Assembly (NCBI GenBank): GCA_021845665.1
Contig: JAJZVO010000011.1
Coordinates: 1-64,000 of the forward strand
Source: Bacteroidota bacterium
GTDB lineage: Bacteria; Bacteroidota; Ignavibacteria; Kryptoniales; JAKASW01
Length of the DNA stretch: 64,000 nucleotides
Direction of reading: 5' to 3'
Below are positions 1 through 7,270 of the stretch, one piece after another. The notes under the pieces are model-generated. The model worked only from the letters and a program-made list of their open reading frames with translations. It was not told the origin of the DNA and searched no databases. The translations under genes were made by a program, and so were the position numbers. Every line of letters starts with the position of its first letter. Within the stretch, counting starts at the first letter, position 1.

Positions 1-104
1 CGGTAACTTGCCGACACCGTTCCTCGGCGAAATTCTCCTAACCCCGATATCTCTCTTAAAATCTCCTCCCGTTTCCCCAGCAAGCTTTCGATGGTATTTC
101 CCAT
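1..104 (-). CDS. DUF6788-like protein, N-terminal part (cut by window edge)
   Basis: The reverse strand opens with an ATG at 102-104, preceded by an AGAGGAG ribosome binding site, and stays open to the window edge (34 codons). The visible peptide has a leading basic/acidic helix (around LLGKREEILREIS) followed by GLGEFRRGTVSASYR. This resembles the start of DUF6788 proteins, where a short helix precedes a G-x-x-RRGS-x-x-x-x-Y motif. Function of that family is unknown to me; members are short. A terminal-repeat-like sequence lies about 70 bases upstream (176-196) and recurs in a MITE-like element at 29093-29240, so this gene may sit inside a transposable element whose other end is outside the window. 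The family call rests on a short stretch and is tentative. Confidence 0.5.
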   Translation of the reverse strand, partial: MGNTIESLLGKREEILREISGLGEFRRGTVSASY

Positions 105-667
105 AGATCTCCTCTCTTCTGGTTGCCCATAAGCATCCAGAATATGCCCAGAACCATCGAAAAATGCAAGACCACTCACAAATTTGTCGCAGACCCGTGT
201 CGGTCTACTTCAGGCAGTATTTTGTAGACAACTCACAATGAGACTGTCGGGATTTCATAACAAAACCGATTCAGGTCCTGCACATCCGGCTTCACGATTT
301 CCTTTACATGATTGCCGACTCCTGTCAGAGCACATGGTCATACTCAACCGGTGTGATACAGAGCTCACCCGCGTGGCGGACACTTGCGCCTGTCCGGCAG
401 GCAGCATAGATTTGAGATGCGTAAACGCAAGGGCACTAAGATACTGTCGATGTCAACCTTGATGAGCGGCCCTGTTGACCAAGAGGGTCGGATGTAACAT
501 TTACCTTAACATAGTAATTCTTACATCAGCCAATCATAACGTCGTGGAAATCATTCCAATGAAACGCAAGAATTCGCCCGCAATCTCGATAGCCCGGACC
601 GTGCGTGAGCAAGATCTCACGAAATAAATGCCGGCACAAACATTGATCGATTAGAAAAGGAGAGCCG
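105..667. other. Intergenic region with one mobile-element end; no convincing gene
   Basis: About 560 bases without a gene I can support. The open frame at 184-462 has no ribosome binding site, is rich in Cys/Arg and resembles nothing. Bases 176-196 hold a terminal-repeat sequence (see separate entry). A short hairpin (CGTGAG/CTCACG) sits around 604-620, just before the M23 peptidase gene. Nothing else is visible. Confidence 0.5.
176..196 (-). repeat. Terminal-repeat-like end of a putative mobile element
   Basis: Read on the minus strand from 196 inward, this begins GGGTCTGCGACAAATTTG. The 23 bases at 176-198 are identical to the reverse complement of 29091-29113, which is the left end of a 148-bp element with inverted repeats and a flanking 9-bp direct repeat. 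A 23-base chance match in 64 kb is very unlikely. By analogy the outer end here is base 196, and the element would extend left past base 1, enclosing the DUF6788-like gene. Confidence 0.6.
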
Positions 668-1606
668 ATGCAAAAGATCTACTACTTTTCTGAATCGCGA
701 GTAAGCTATGAACAGATCAAGTGGTCGCGGCTGGCAGCGATCGCACTCGTCGTACTCTTCCTCTCCTCACTTGCCACTATGTCGGCCGGCTTCTTCGGAG
801 TTGATCCTCTCGGATTGCAGGAGCTTCGGGCAGACAACATTTCAAGAGAGAACAAAGTCCTCAGCGCACAGCTGAAATCGCTGAACGGGAAACTCGCAGA
901 ATTCGCTTCGGCGATGAATCGACTTAGAACGAGCGACGATCAGCTCCGCACCAGCGTCAACTTGCCGCGACTCTCTGCCGGAGTAAAGGAGGTATCCGTC
1001 GGCGGCGTGAAGATGAACACGGACTTTGGAGTTCCTCCAGGCGCAAACTCTCTGATATCCGGGGCGATGATATCGCTGGCCGTCCTGAAAAGGGAAGCTA
1101 ATCTGCAGGAACGCAGTTACTCCGACATCCTCACGCAATACAAGGCGAACCAGCAATTATTCCGACACATACCTGCCATTGATCCGATCAGGAACGGAAT
1201 AATAAGCGACGGGTTCGGAATGCGGTTCCATCCTATACTTCGCGTTTACCTGATGCATGAAGGGATAGATATCGAGGCCGAAGTAGGAACTCACGTTCAC
1301 GCGACAGGAGCAGGAGTTGTGGATTACGTCGGAAGGCGCGGTGGATACGGCAACGTCGTGGTGATCAACAACGGGTTTGGATACTCGACGTTGTTCGGGC
1401 ACCTGTCGAAACCGCTCGTCAAAGCAGGTCAGAAGGTAACAAGGGGACAGGTCATTGCACTTAGCGGGGACACCGGCCTGTCTACCGGGCCGCACCTGCA
1501 CTACGAGGTCAGAAAGAATGGTGTGCATCTCGACCCGGTCGACTATTTCTTCAACGGACCACAGTTTAACACCGCGAGGCTCTACGCCCAGTTGGCTAAA
1601 AGGTGA
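668..1606 (+). CDS. M23 family metallopeptidase (membrane-anchored murein hydrolase)
   Basis: A 312-residue protein. Residues about 22-42 form one membrane segment after a short basic/aromatic N-terminus typical of FCB-group M23 proteins; a coiled-coil-like stretch follows (about 55-95), and a LysM-free peptidase M23 domain occupies about 175-295. The zinc-site motifs are visible: H-x-x-x-D in MHEGID (about 197-201) and the HLHYE motif near 275. It is expected to face the periplasm and cut peptidoglycan cross-links, helping cell-wall growth or division. The start has a good site (AAAAGGAGAGCCG before ATG). It is monocistronic and convergent with pfkA. Family call is firm; the exact cleavage site is not known. 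Confidence 0.9.
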   Translation: MQKIYYFSESRVSYEQIKWSRLAAIALVVLFLSSLATMSAGFFGVDPLGLQELRADNISRENKVLSAQLKSLNGKLAEFASAMNRLRTSDDQLRTSVNLPRLSAGVKEVSVGGVKMNTDFGVPPGANSLISGAMISLAVLKREANLQERSYSDILTQYKANQQLFRHIPAIDPIRNGIISDGFGMRFHPILRVYLMHEGIDIEAEVGTHVHATGAGVVDYVGRRGGYGNVVVINNGFGYSTLFGHLSKPLVKAGQKVTRGQVIALSGDTGLSTGPHLHYEVRKNGVHLDPVDYFFNGPQFNTARLYAQLAKR

Positions 1607-1680
1607 CAGTTGGACGGAGACGTCCTCTCCTCTCAATTGGCTCTCCCGACCTGGATTGCGGGTACCGAGATCTGTACTGA

Positions 1681-2652
1681 CTACTTTGCGAGAACCGTGG
1701 CCAGCTTGACGACGCGCGGATCGAGTGACTTCTTCCTGCTGTTCACGACCTCGAGTGGCGTTCTTACAATCCGATCGTTTGCCAGTCCGACGAGGACACC
1801 GATCTCGCCATCGGCCAAAGCTTCGACCGCCGCTTCCCCGAGACGCGAAGCAAGTATCCTGTCGAATGCGCTCGGTGTACCTCCACGCTGCACGTGTCCC
1901 AGGATAGTGACCCTCAGCTCGAATCCCAATCTCTCATGGTTGTCGCTGAAGTACGTAGCGAGCTTCGTCGCATTGTACTTCGCGCCTTCGGCGACGACGA
2001 CGAGAGCATGGTTCTTCCCGCGTTCGTAGGCGCTCCGGATCTCGCCGGCCACAAGCTCAGGATCTGTTTCTACTTCAGGGATTATGACGGCCTCGGCACC
2101 GCCGGCTATCCCGGCCATTAGCGCCAGGTATCCGCAGTCGCGTCCCATGACCTCGATGACAAACGCACGCTCGTGAGAAGAGGCGGTGATCTTAAGCCTG
2201 TCGATCGCTTCAAGGATAACGTTGAGCGCCGTATCGACTCCGATGGTAATATCGGACCCGTAAAGATCGTTGTCTATCGTGGATGCGATGCCCACCACGG
2301 GGAAACCGCGTTTCGATAGTGCGTACGATCCCGTCTGGGAACCGTTGCCTCCAATGACCACCAGGCCTTCTATTCCATTTTCACGCAGCATGTGAAGAGC
2401 TTTCATTTGCCCTTCCTCTGTCTTGAACTCCGGACAGCGAGCGCTTTGTAGAAATGAGCCTCCCTTCTCCAGTATACCGCTTACATCGCGGGCTCGGAGC
2501 TGGACGAAACTTCCGCCTACCAGTCCCGCATATCCACGGTTGACGCCGTAAACGTCCATCTTTGCCTCAATCCCCACGCGCACTACCGACCGAATAGCAG
2601 CATTCATACCGGGTGCATCCCCGCCGCTGGTCAAAACAGCGATTCTTTTCAT
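1681..2652 (-). CDS. pfkA: 6-phosphofructokinase with variant active-site residues
   Basis: A 323-residue PfkA-family enzyme, expected to phosphorylate fructose 6-phosphate in glycolysis. It aligns without gaps to the E. coli enzyme over the first half: SGGDAPGMN at 9-17, catalytic TIDND at 125-129, and MGRDCG and ILGHVQRGG further on. Two positions differ from the usual ATP enzyme: residue 103 is Asn in GGNGS (normally Asp, a magnesium ligand) and residue 124 is Ser (Gly in ATP types, Lys in pyrophosphate types). Gly104 is kept, which favours ATP over pyrophosphate. I believe such GGNGS sequences occur as a clade in other bacteria, but cannot check. GGAG lies 6 bases before the ATG. Neighbours are unrelated. 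Confidence 0.9.
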   Translation of the reverse strand: MKRIAVLTSGGDAPGMNAAIRSVVRVGIEAKMDVYGVNRGYAGLVGGSFVQLRARDVSGILEKGGSFLQSARCPEFKTEEGQMKALHMLRENGIEGLVVIGGNGSQTGSYALSKRGFPVVGIASTIDNDLYGSDITIGVDTALNVILEAIDRLKITASSHERAFVIEVMGRDCGYLALMAGIAGGAEAVIIPEVETDPELVAGEIRSAYERGKNHALVVVAEGAKYNATKLATYFSDNHERLGFELRVTILGHVQRGGTPSAFDRILASRLGEAAVEALADGEIGVLVGLANDRIVRTPLEVVNSRKKSLDPRVVKLATVLAK

Positions 2653-2883
2653 GCCATCTCCATATTATGCTTACTTTCAGAAATGATTCTGCACAAGCCA
2701 TGCCGGGAAGAACCAAAGTCACGTCCACAAAAGGTGATGATATGACCCCGCAGATAATATGCAAGCGGGACGACTTTCACATATCGACAGCCGCATACTC
2801 TTCCCTGACACAAGTGTACCACCCTGTAACCGGGCTATCGAATATTCACGAGGACAGAAGTGTACCGTGGACGCTTTCCGGGA

Positions 2884-3489
2884 TTACCCCTGCGCCTGAC
2901 TCTTTTTCCTTTTTAGTACAAAATACAGAGCTGCAACGACAATGAGCGCAACGATAACATAATCGGCCTGCCGGAAATAGGAACCTATGATATCCCAGTT
3001 ACTCCCAAGAAACAGACCTACGTATGTCAGGAACACAGACCAGATCAGAGACCCGAGAAGGGTCAGTGAAGTGAACTTCACGACATTCATCTTACCGATG
3101 CCGGCGGGGAGAGAAATGAAAGTTCTAATTACCGGGACAACCCTCCCGAAGAATATCGAGAAAGCTCCGTACTTCCTGAACCACTCATTGGTCTTCTCAA
3201 GGTGCTTCTCAGACAAAATGACCCGGAGGAAGCTGTACTTGTTTCTGATGCTCACTATCCACTCTGCAAGGTAATACGAGAGAAGCGACCCTGCGACATT
3301 TCCCAGCGTCCCTGCGAATGCTACAGCCCAGAAATTGAATGTCCCCTGAAGGGCCAGAAATCCGGAGAACGGCATCACTACCTCGGAAGGTATTGGGATG
3401 TTCACGCTCTCAAGTGTCATAAGAATAAAGACGCCCGGATACCCCAGGAGCCGAATTGTTTCGATCACCAGATTCGATAAGAATTCCAT
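2884..3489 (-). CDS. DedA/VTT-domain membrane protein
   Basis: A 201-residue integral membrane protein of the DedA family (SNARE-associated/VTT domain), with about five to six hydrophobic segments. The hallmark loop with G-R-(V)-x-P-x-x-R is present as FFGRVVPVIRTFISLPAG (about residues 113-130). DedA proteins are thought to be lipid scramblases or flippases, including recycling of undecaprenyl phosphate, and affect proton-motive force and envelope stress; the role here is inferred. Length matches the family. The ribosome site before the ATG is weak. It stands alone on the minus strand, separated by over 200 bases from pfkA. Confidence 0.88.
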   Translation of the reverse strand: MEFLSNLVIETIRLLGYPGVFILMTLESVNIPIPSEVVMPFSGFLALQGTFNFWAVAFAGTLGNVAGSLLSYYLAEWIVSIRNKYSFLRVILSEKHLEKTNEWFRKYGAFSIFFGRVVPVIRTFISLPAGIGKMNVVKFTSLTLLGSLIWSVFLTYVGLFLGSNWDIIGSYFRQADYVIVALIVVAALYFVLKRKKSQAQG

Positions 3490-3873
3490 TACTAGCCCTT
3501 CAACGAGTTAACGAGTGCATACCGTTCAACAGATTAGAATCAAGCCTCGATCTTCGGGGATAATGATACGGAATGATTCCTGAAAGTGAATATACAAGCC
3601 AGAGGCTGTGACTTTCAAGAAAAAGCATGACGGGCAAGAAATGTCCCGGCCAGGATTATCATCTACATAAAAAGTCATGTAGACTGAGAGTAGCACCTAT
3701 GGACATACGGCCGCGAAGTATTCCTCGAGGGGTTCGATCCGTGTCTCAATGGCGGTGATTTTGATTTGACCGGGTCGGCAATTATTCCCGCCCTACGAAC
3801 TAATCCTTCAAGCGGACCGTGCGCTCGACAAAAGACCCGGCAGGGACTGCGTTCTATCGAGCGGAGGGATGGT
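3490..3873. other. Intergenic region, nothing recognised
   Basis: About 380 bases between the start of the DedA gene and the end of the first paralogue gene. I see no gene with a ribosome site, no tRNA, and no clear strong hairpin. Confidence 0.5.
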
Positions 3874-4227
3874 CTATTCTTCGCAGTCAGCTTCCAGGGG
3901 CTCGAACATCCCGTTGTCTGCGAGCGACGAGACGATGCCGTTGGCTATCTCACCGATCTCCCACTTATCCACCTCTTCGCGCGGGACGGTGTCGACGGAG
4001 GTGTTCTCACGACGGACACTTATGCAATCGGTCAGTCTTCCCTCAGCGATAAATGCGAAGCCACGCTCCCGTCGCCTCGCGATGAGTGAGTAAAGCTCGT
4101 AAGGAACGTCTTCGTTTTCCCACAGAGCTGTATCGATATCTTTGCCGTTGTATGCCTTGAACGTGACTCTGTATTCCCCCTCACCGATCATCACTACGTT
4201 TTGTACTACACCCTGATAGTTTTCCAT
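3874..4227 (-). CDS. Protein of unknown function, member of a tandem paralogue pair
   Basis: A 117-residue, soluble, acidic protein that I do not recognise. The start is the second in-frame ATG at 4225-4227 (peptide MENYQGVVQN), because AGGAG lies about 10 bases before it; a 129-residue version is possible. It is a divergent paralogue of the gene just upstream (4276-4632): both share G-x-VQ followed by Y-x-VTx, then a hydrophobic A(R)RR/YRAD region, RLTDCI versus RELSKCI, and IGEIANGI versus VGRIAAAI. No signal peptide or membrane segment is visible. The pair is likely co-transcribed with a spacing of about 48 bases. No function is proposed. Confidence 0.75.
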   Translation of the reverse strand: MENYQGVVQNVVMIGEGEYRVTFKAYNGKDIDTALWENEDVPYELYSLIARRRERGFAFIAEGRLTDCISVRRENTSVDTVPREEVDKWEIGEIANGIVSSLADNGMFEPLEADCEE

Positions 4228-4275
4228 TTCACCGTTTCTCCTGTTTGTCGGTTTAATTTCCATAACCGTTCGACA

Positions 4276-4632
4276 TCAGATCGCTCTCGCCATTCTCCGG
4301 TCCAGGAGCTGATCGCTCAACTCCCGGCAGATAGCCGCGGCGATCCTGCCGACCGTCTTTCGCTTCTCCAGTCCTTCCGCTGCGAGATCAGCCTCTTCGG
4401 AACCGTAGTAAGCATCGATGCACTTGCTCAGTTCGCGATCCGGAAACAGGATAGTCCGGTTGTCTTCAATAGCTATATCGGCTCTGTAAAGGAGAAATTT
4501 ACCACTAGTCTTAAGCTCTTCGCTTTCCTCGCGCTTTGTGCTCTCATCGTCGGGATAAATTCCGAGCGTCACCTGGTATGCATCCCAGCCTCGCCTGATA
4601 ATGCTCTGTACAAATCCGTGATTTCCTGTCAT
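4276..4632 (-). CDS. Protein of unknown function, second member of the tandem pair
   Basis: A 118-residue soluble protein, not recognised. I use the ATG at 4630-4632 (MTGNHGFVQS) rather than the one 15 bases upstream, because GGAG sits between them at proper spacing and because this start lines up with the paralogue at 3874-4227. Shared landmarks with that paralogue are G-(V/F)-VQ near the N-terminus, Y-(R/Q)-VT, a (R/E)L-x-x-CI motif near residue 75, and (I/V)G-x-IA-x-x-I-x-x-x-L near the C-terminus. The one Cys in CI is conserved in both. No signal peptide. Probably first gene of a two-gene operon. Confidence 0.72.
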   Translation of the reverse strand: MTGNHGFVQSIIRRGWDAYQVTLGIYPDDESTKREESEELKTSGKFLLYRADIAIEDNRTILFPDRELSKCIDAYYGSEEADLAAEGLEKRKTVGRIAAAICRELSDQLLDRRMARAI

Positions 4633-4717
4633 TTGTTCTATCTCCATTTTGCACTGGATATATAACCGCGGATGGGAGGCGAAATCGTATCACTGGATGA
4701 TAATAATTCGTGAAATG

Positions 4718-4759
4718 GTGAATTGGGGGGATGTTGGATTGATGGGTTGGTGGATTGGT
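4718..4759 (+). repeat. G/T-rich spacer repeat, related to the ilvN-ilvC spacer
   Basis: A G/T-rich stretch whose core (ATGTTGGATTGA) recurs exactly, in reverse orientation, inside the ilvN-ilvC spacer near 53327-53343, with similar bases on both sides. It sits between the tandem paralogue genes and the WYL regulator gene. It looks like a dispersed intergenic repeat of unknown nature. Confidence 0.45.
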
Positions 4760-4817
4760 AAGCCACCGGATTTCTCCACCGGCTACTTACTAATTGGCTA
4801 CCACTACCTACTGCTTA

Positions 4818-5714
4818 CTACTTACTACCACCGCTCTCTGCCTTCTGGCCGTTCTTCTCGACAATTCCTCTCGCTTTCGACAACACATATTCCCTCAACG
4901 CTGCCGGCTTGATTATCTTCACTTCACCGCCCCAGGACAGCACCCAGCTTCCCACTTCTTCGATTGAATTTACCTTCATCTCGAGGACCAAGCTCCCGTC
5001 GGCATTTCTCGTAAGCTCCTGCTCCTCGCTCCAGGTTCGGTTCCCGACGATATCAGCAACCTTGCTGTCGAATTCCAGAGCGACATCGAACACATCCGAG
5101 CCGCTGAAAAACCCGAAGCTCCTGGCATAATAAACATCGGCGGAATACTCTCGAGAACGAGCAAAATGCTTCCCGGTCGTCTCAATTTCCTTGATCCCAC
5201 CCACAATAAATTGCTTGAAGATTCCCCCGGACAGCGCGATAAGTCTCCAGTCCTTGTTGCCGGGAATAATGTCGTATGGCTCAAGGGTGTACTTCAAAAG
5301 TCTGGAATCCTGGTGTCTTACATAGCTAGCCTCGATCCTTTCACGCCGTTCAATCGCAGCGACCAGTGCAGTGAAAATTTGCAGCGTCCTCTCTTCAAGC
5401 TGCTTCACGGTCAGCGAAATATTCTTCGGAAAACTGATGATCCCTCCGACGGAAGTCAGGTAAATAGAAAGGAGGGTCCGGTAGTCGGAGTCCGAAAGTG
5501 AGTGAAGGAGCGTCAGCTTGTTCTTCGAGCTATGGATATCGAAGCCCATCTCGCGAAGCTCGCGCAAGTCCCGTTGAAGCGTTGCGGTCTCCACAAAGAA
5601 CTTCTCGCAGAGATCCGCTACCGCGTAAATGCCGGGGTTCTTCTCGACTAAGGACAGAATTTCTATCTGTCGGGCGGTCTTTGTACGACTGATCTGAGCA
5701 TCTGCCTTGGGCAT
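4818..5714 (-). CDS. WYL-domain transcriptional regulator
   Basis: A 298-residue protein. Residues about 10-65 form a winged helix-turn-helix of the DeoR/HTH_11 kind (ARQIEILSLVEKNPGIYAVA). Residues about 130-210 are a WYL domain, with KYTLEPYDIIPGNKDWRLIA in place of the usual Y-x-x-x-P-Y-x-(L/I) and W-Y-L-x-(A) strand. A C-terminal extension (WCX-like) covers about 215-290. WYL regulators bind DNA and are thought to sense nucleic-acid or nucleotide ligands; many control defence or DNA-damage genes. No defence genes are near, so its target is unknown. AGGAT precedes the ATG. Transcribed in the same direction as the paralogue pair, but upstream of it and separate. Confidence 0.85.
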   Translation of the reverse strand: MPKADAQISRTKTARQIEILSLVEKNPGIYAVADLCEKFFVETATLQRDLRELREMGFDIHSSKNKLTLLHSLSDSDYRTLLSIYLTSVGGIISFPKNISLTVKQLEERTLQIFTALVAAIERRERIEASYVRHQDSRLLKYTLEPYDIIPGNKDWRLIALSGGIFKQFIVGGIKEIETTGKHFARSREYSADVYYARSFGFFSGSDVFDVALEFDSKVADIVGNRTWSEEQELTRNADGSLVLEMKVNSIEEVGSWVLSWGGEVKIIKPAALREYVLSKARGIVEKNGQKAESGGSK

Positions 5715-5953
5715 AACGATCCTGATATGGTTGGAGTGCTATAATGCGTGAAGGAAAGTTATCGATAGCGGCGGTTTTTTCAAACAGCAACACGTACCTT
5801 CCACGTAACCCAAGGTATCCGAAGCACGCGTAATTCATCGCATGGAGTCCCGCAACATCGGCCGGAACGACACGCCTAAGAAAGAAGCGGTGGCACCTAC
5901 GTGTCTCTCTTCCTTTGATCCGTGGAGCTCTGTGTAGCCGGTCTTCTACGCTC

Positions 5954-6994
5954 TTACTTCACCGGCGCTACTTCCAGTACGACGAAAGAGTTCTTGATCA
6001 TCTTAGGAAATGCGTGAGGGTTTGCCGCGGTAGGTTTCGGCCGCGGCCCGAATTTCGCCGTCGGAAGAAAGAGACGATGAGTCTTCGTATCAAGGGCTAT
6101 GGTGCGCGCTCCGGGCTGGGTAGGCAAGTCCTCCATTACTCTATAAGACCCGTTCTTTTCCCTTTGCACAATTGTGAGAGTCCCTTCACCGTTCGAGCTG
6201 TAGACGCGCTGAAGTACCGGATCGTAGGCTGCACCGTCCACTTGCCCGCCGATCGGAAGGGCTGCGATGACCTTACCATCGAGCGCGTTCACTACAACCA
6301 TCAGCTTATTGTGACACACCGGGAAAAGGACATGGTGCATTGGATCAATGGCAAGTCCGCTCGGGTGCTCTCCGGGCGAGAGCGGCCAGACGTTCATGAT
6401 CTTCATGGTCTCCGGGTTAATCTCGTCGATCAGGCTCTTGTCTTCGATGTTGATATAAATTCTCCCTTTCCCGTCAGTCGCGGAGAACTCAGGCCTGCCG
6501 GTGAGTTTAATGGTGCCGATAACCTTATCCGTTTTGGCGTCTATAACGGTCGAGTTGGATGTCTCGCCGTTGCATGTAAAAACCCTGTGCGTGAAGGGAT
6601 CGTAAAGGATTGCATCGGGGTCCCTACCGGTAACAGGAATCTTGGCGATGACTTTTAGCGTCTTCAGATTAAAAACTGTAACTGATGAATCGGCTCCATC
6701 GCTCACGAAACCTTTATCGAGATCCTCGGCCAGCGCAATCCCGTGAACTCCATCTGTATTCGGAATCACGCCGACGAGCTTGCCGGTATTGACGTCGACG
6801 ACCTGTACCATCGTCCCCCTCGAGACAAACAGCCTTCCAGTTGAAGGATCGATTGACGGATAATCCCACCACGTTTCACCCGGGAGATAGATTTTCTTTA
6901 TCACCTCATATCCAGACTTCGTGGTTCGAGCGCTGGATGAAGACTCCAAGCTGAGAAGGCACATCAGGCTCAAAACGAGCGTGAAATTTTTCAT
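5954..6994 (-). CDS. Secreted YncE-like beta-propeller protein
   Basis: A 346-residue protein with a signal peptide (about residues 1-22, MKNFTLVLSLMCLLSLESSSSA) and a series of YVTN/NHL-type blades. Repeats of about 40-45 residues are visible, each with a (V/I)-x-V-(V/I)-(D/N)-x-x-T-x-K-(V/L) strand and a DP-x-x-x-(R/K)-(V/L)-(F/Y) turn, for example VVDVNTGKLVGVIPNT, VIDAKTDKVIGTIKLT and YDPFTHRVFTCNGE. This is the YncE fold: extracytoplasmic propellers of unclear function, sometimes metal- or DNA-binding. GGAGATGCAGT precedes the ATG. Isolated gene; substrate unknown. Confidence 0.85.
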   Translation of the reverse strand: MKNFTLVLSLMCLLSLESSSSARTTKSGYEVIKKIYLPGETWWDYPSIDPSTGRLFVSRGTMVQVVDVNTGKLVGVIPNTDGVHGIALAEDLDKGFVSDGADSSVTVFNLKTLKVIAKIPVTGRDPDAILYDPFTHRVFTCNGETSNSTVIDAKTDKVIGTIKLTGRPEFSATDGKGRIYINIEDKSLIDEINPETMKIMNVWPLSPGEHPSGLAIDPMHHVLFPVCHNKLMVVVNALDGKVIAALPIGGQVDGAAYDPVLQRVYSSNGEGTLTIVQREKNGSYRVMEDLPTQPGARTIALDTKTHRLFLPTAKFGPRPKPTAANPHAFPKMIKNSFVVLEVAPVK

Positions 6995-7270
6995 ACTGCA
7001 TCTCCTTTTTTTCCATTAAGCCACAACCACCTGCACCCCTACCGGCCCTTCTGGTACGGCTGCTTGACCCGCTTCACACCGTTGCTTCCCTATATACCTG
7101 CCGGACTGAAGACGGGATCCCTTTTGCAGAAATGCACCGAAGCAGCACAAATATACTCAACCTGGCGATTATTTCGTACCAGTATTGCCAGGCAATCGTG
7201 AAGTGACGATAAAAAGAGACGAGCCGCCCGGAGAACTAATACCATCCCACGAGAGTGCTCAAGTGACGCT

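Noticed and set aside
184..462. 92-codon open frame on the plus strand near the left edge
   Set aside because: No ribosome site, odd composition with many Cys and Arg, and it begins inside the terminal-repeat sequence.
5915..6658. 247-codon plus-strand frame opposite the YncE-like gene
   Set aside because: Antisense shadow of a gene with a signal peptide and clear propeller repeats.
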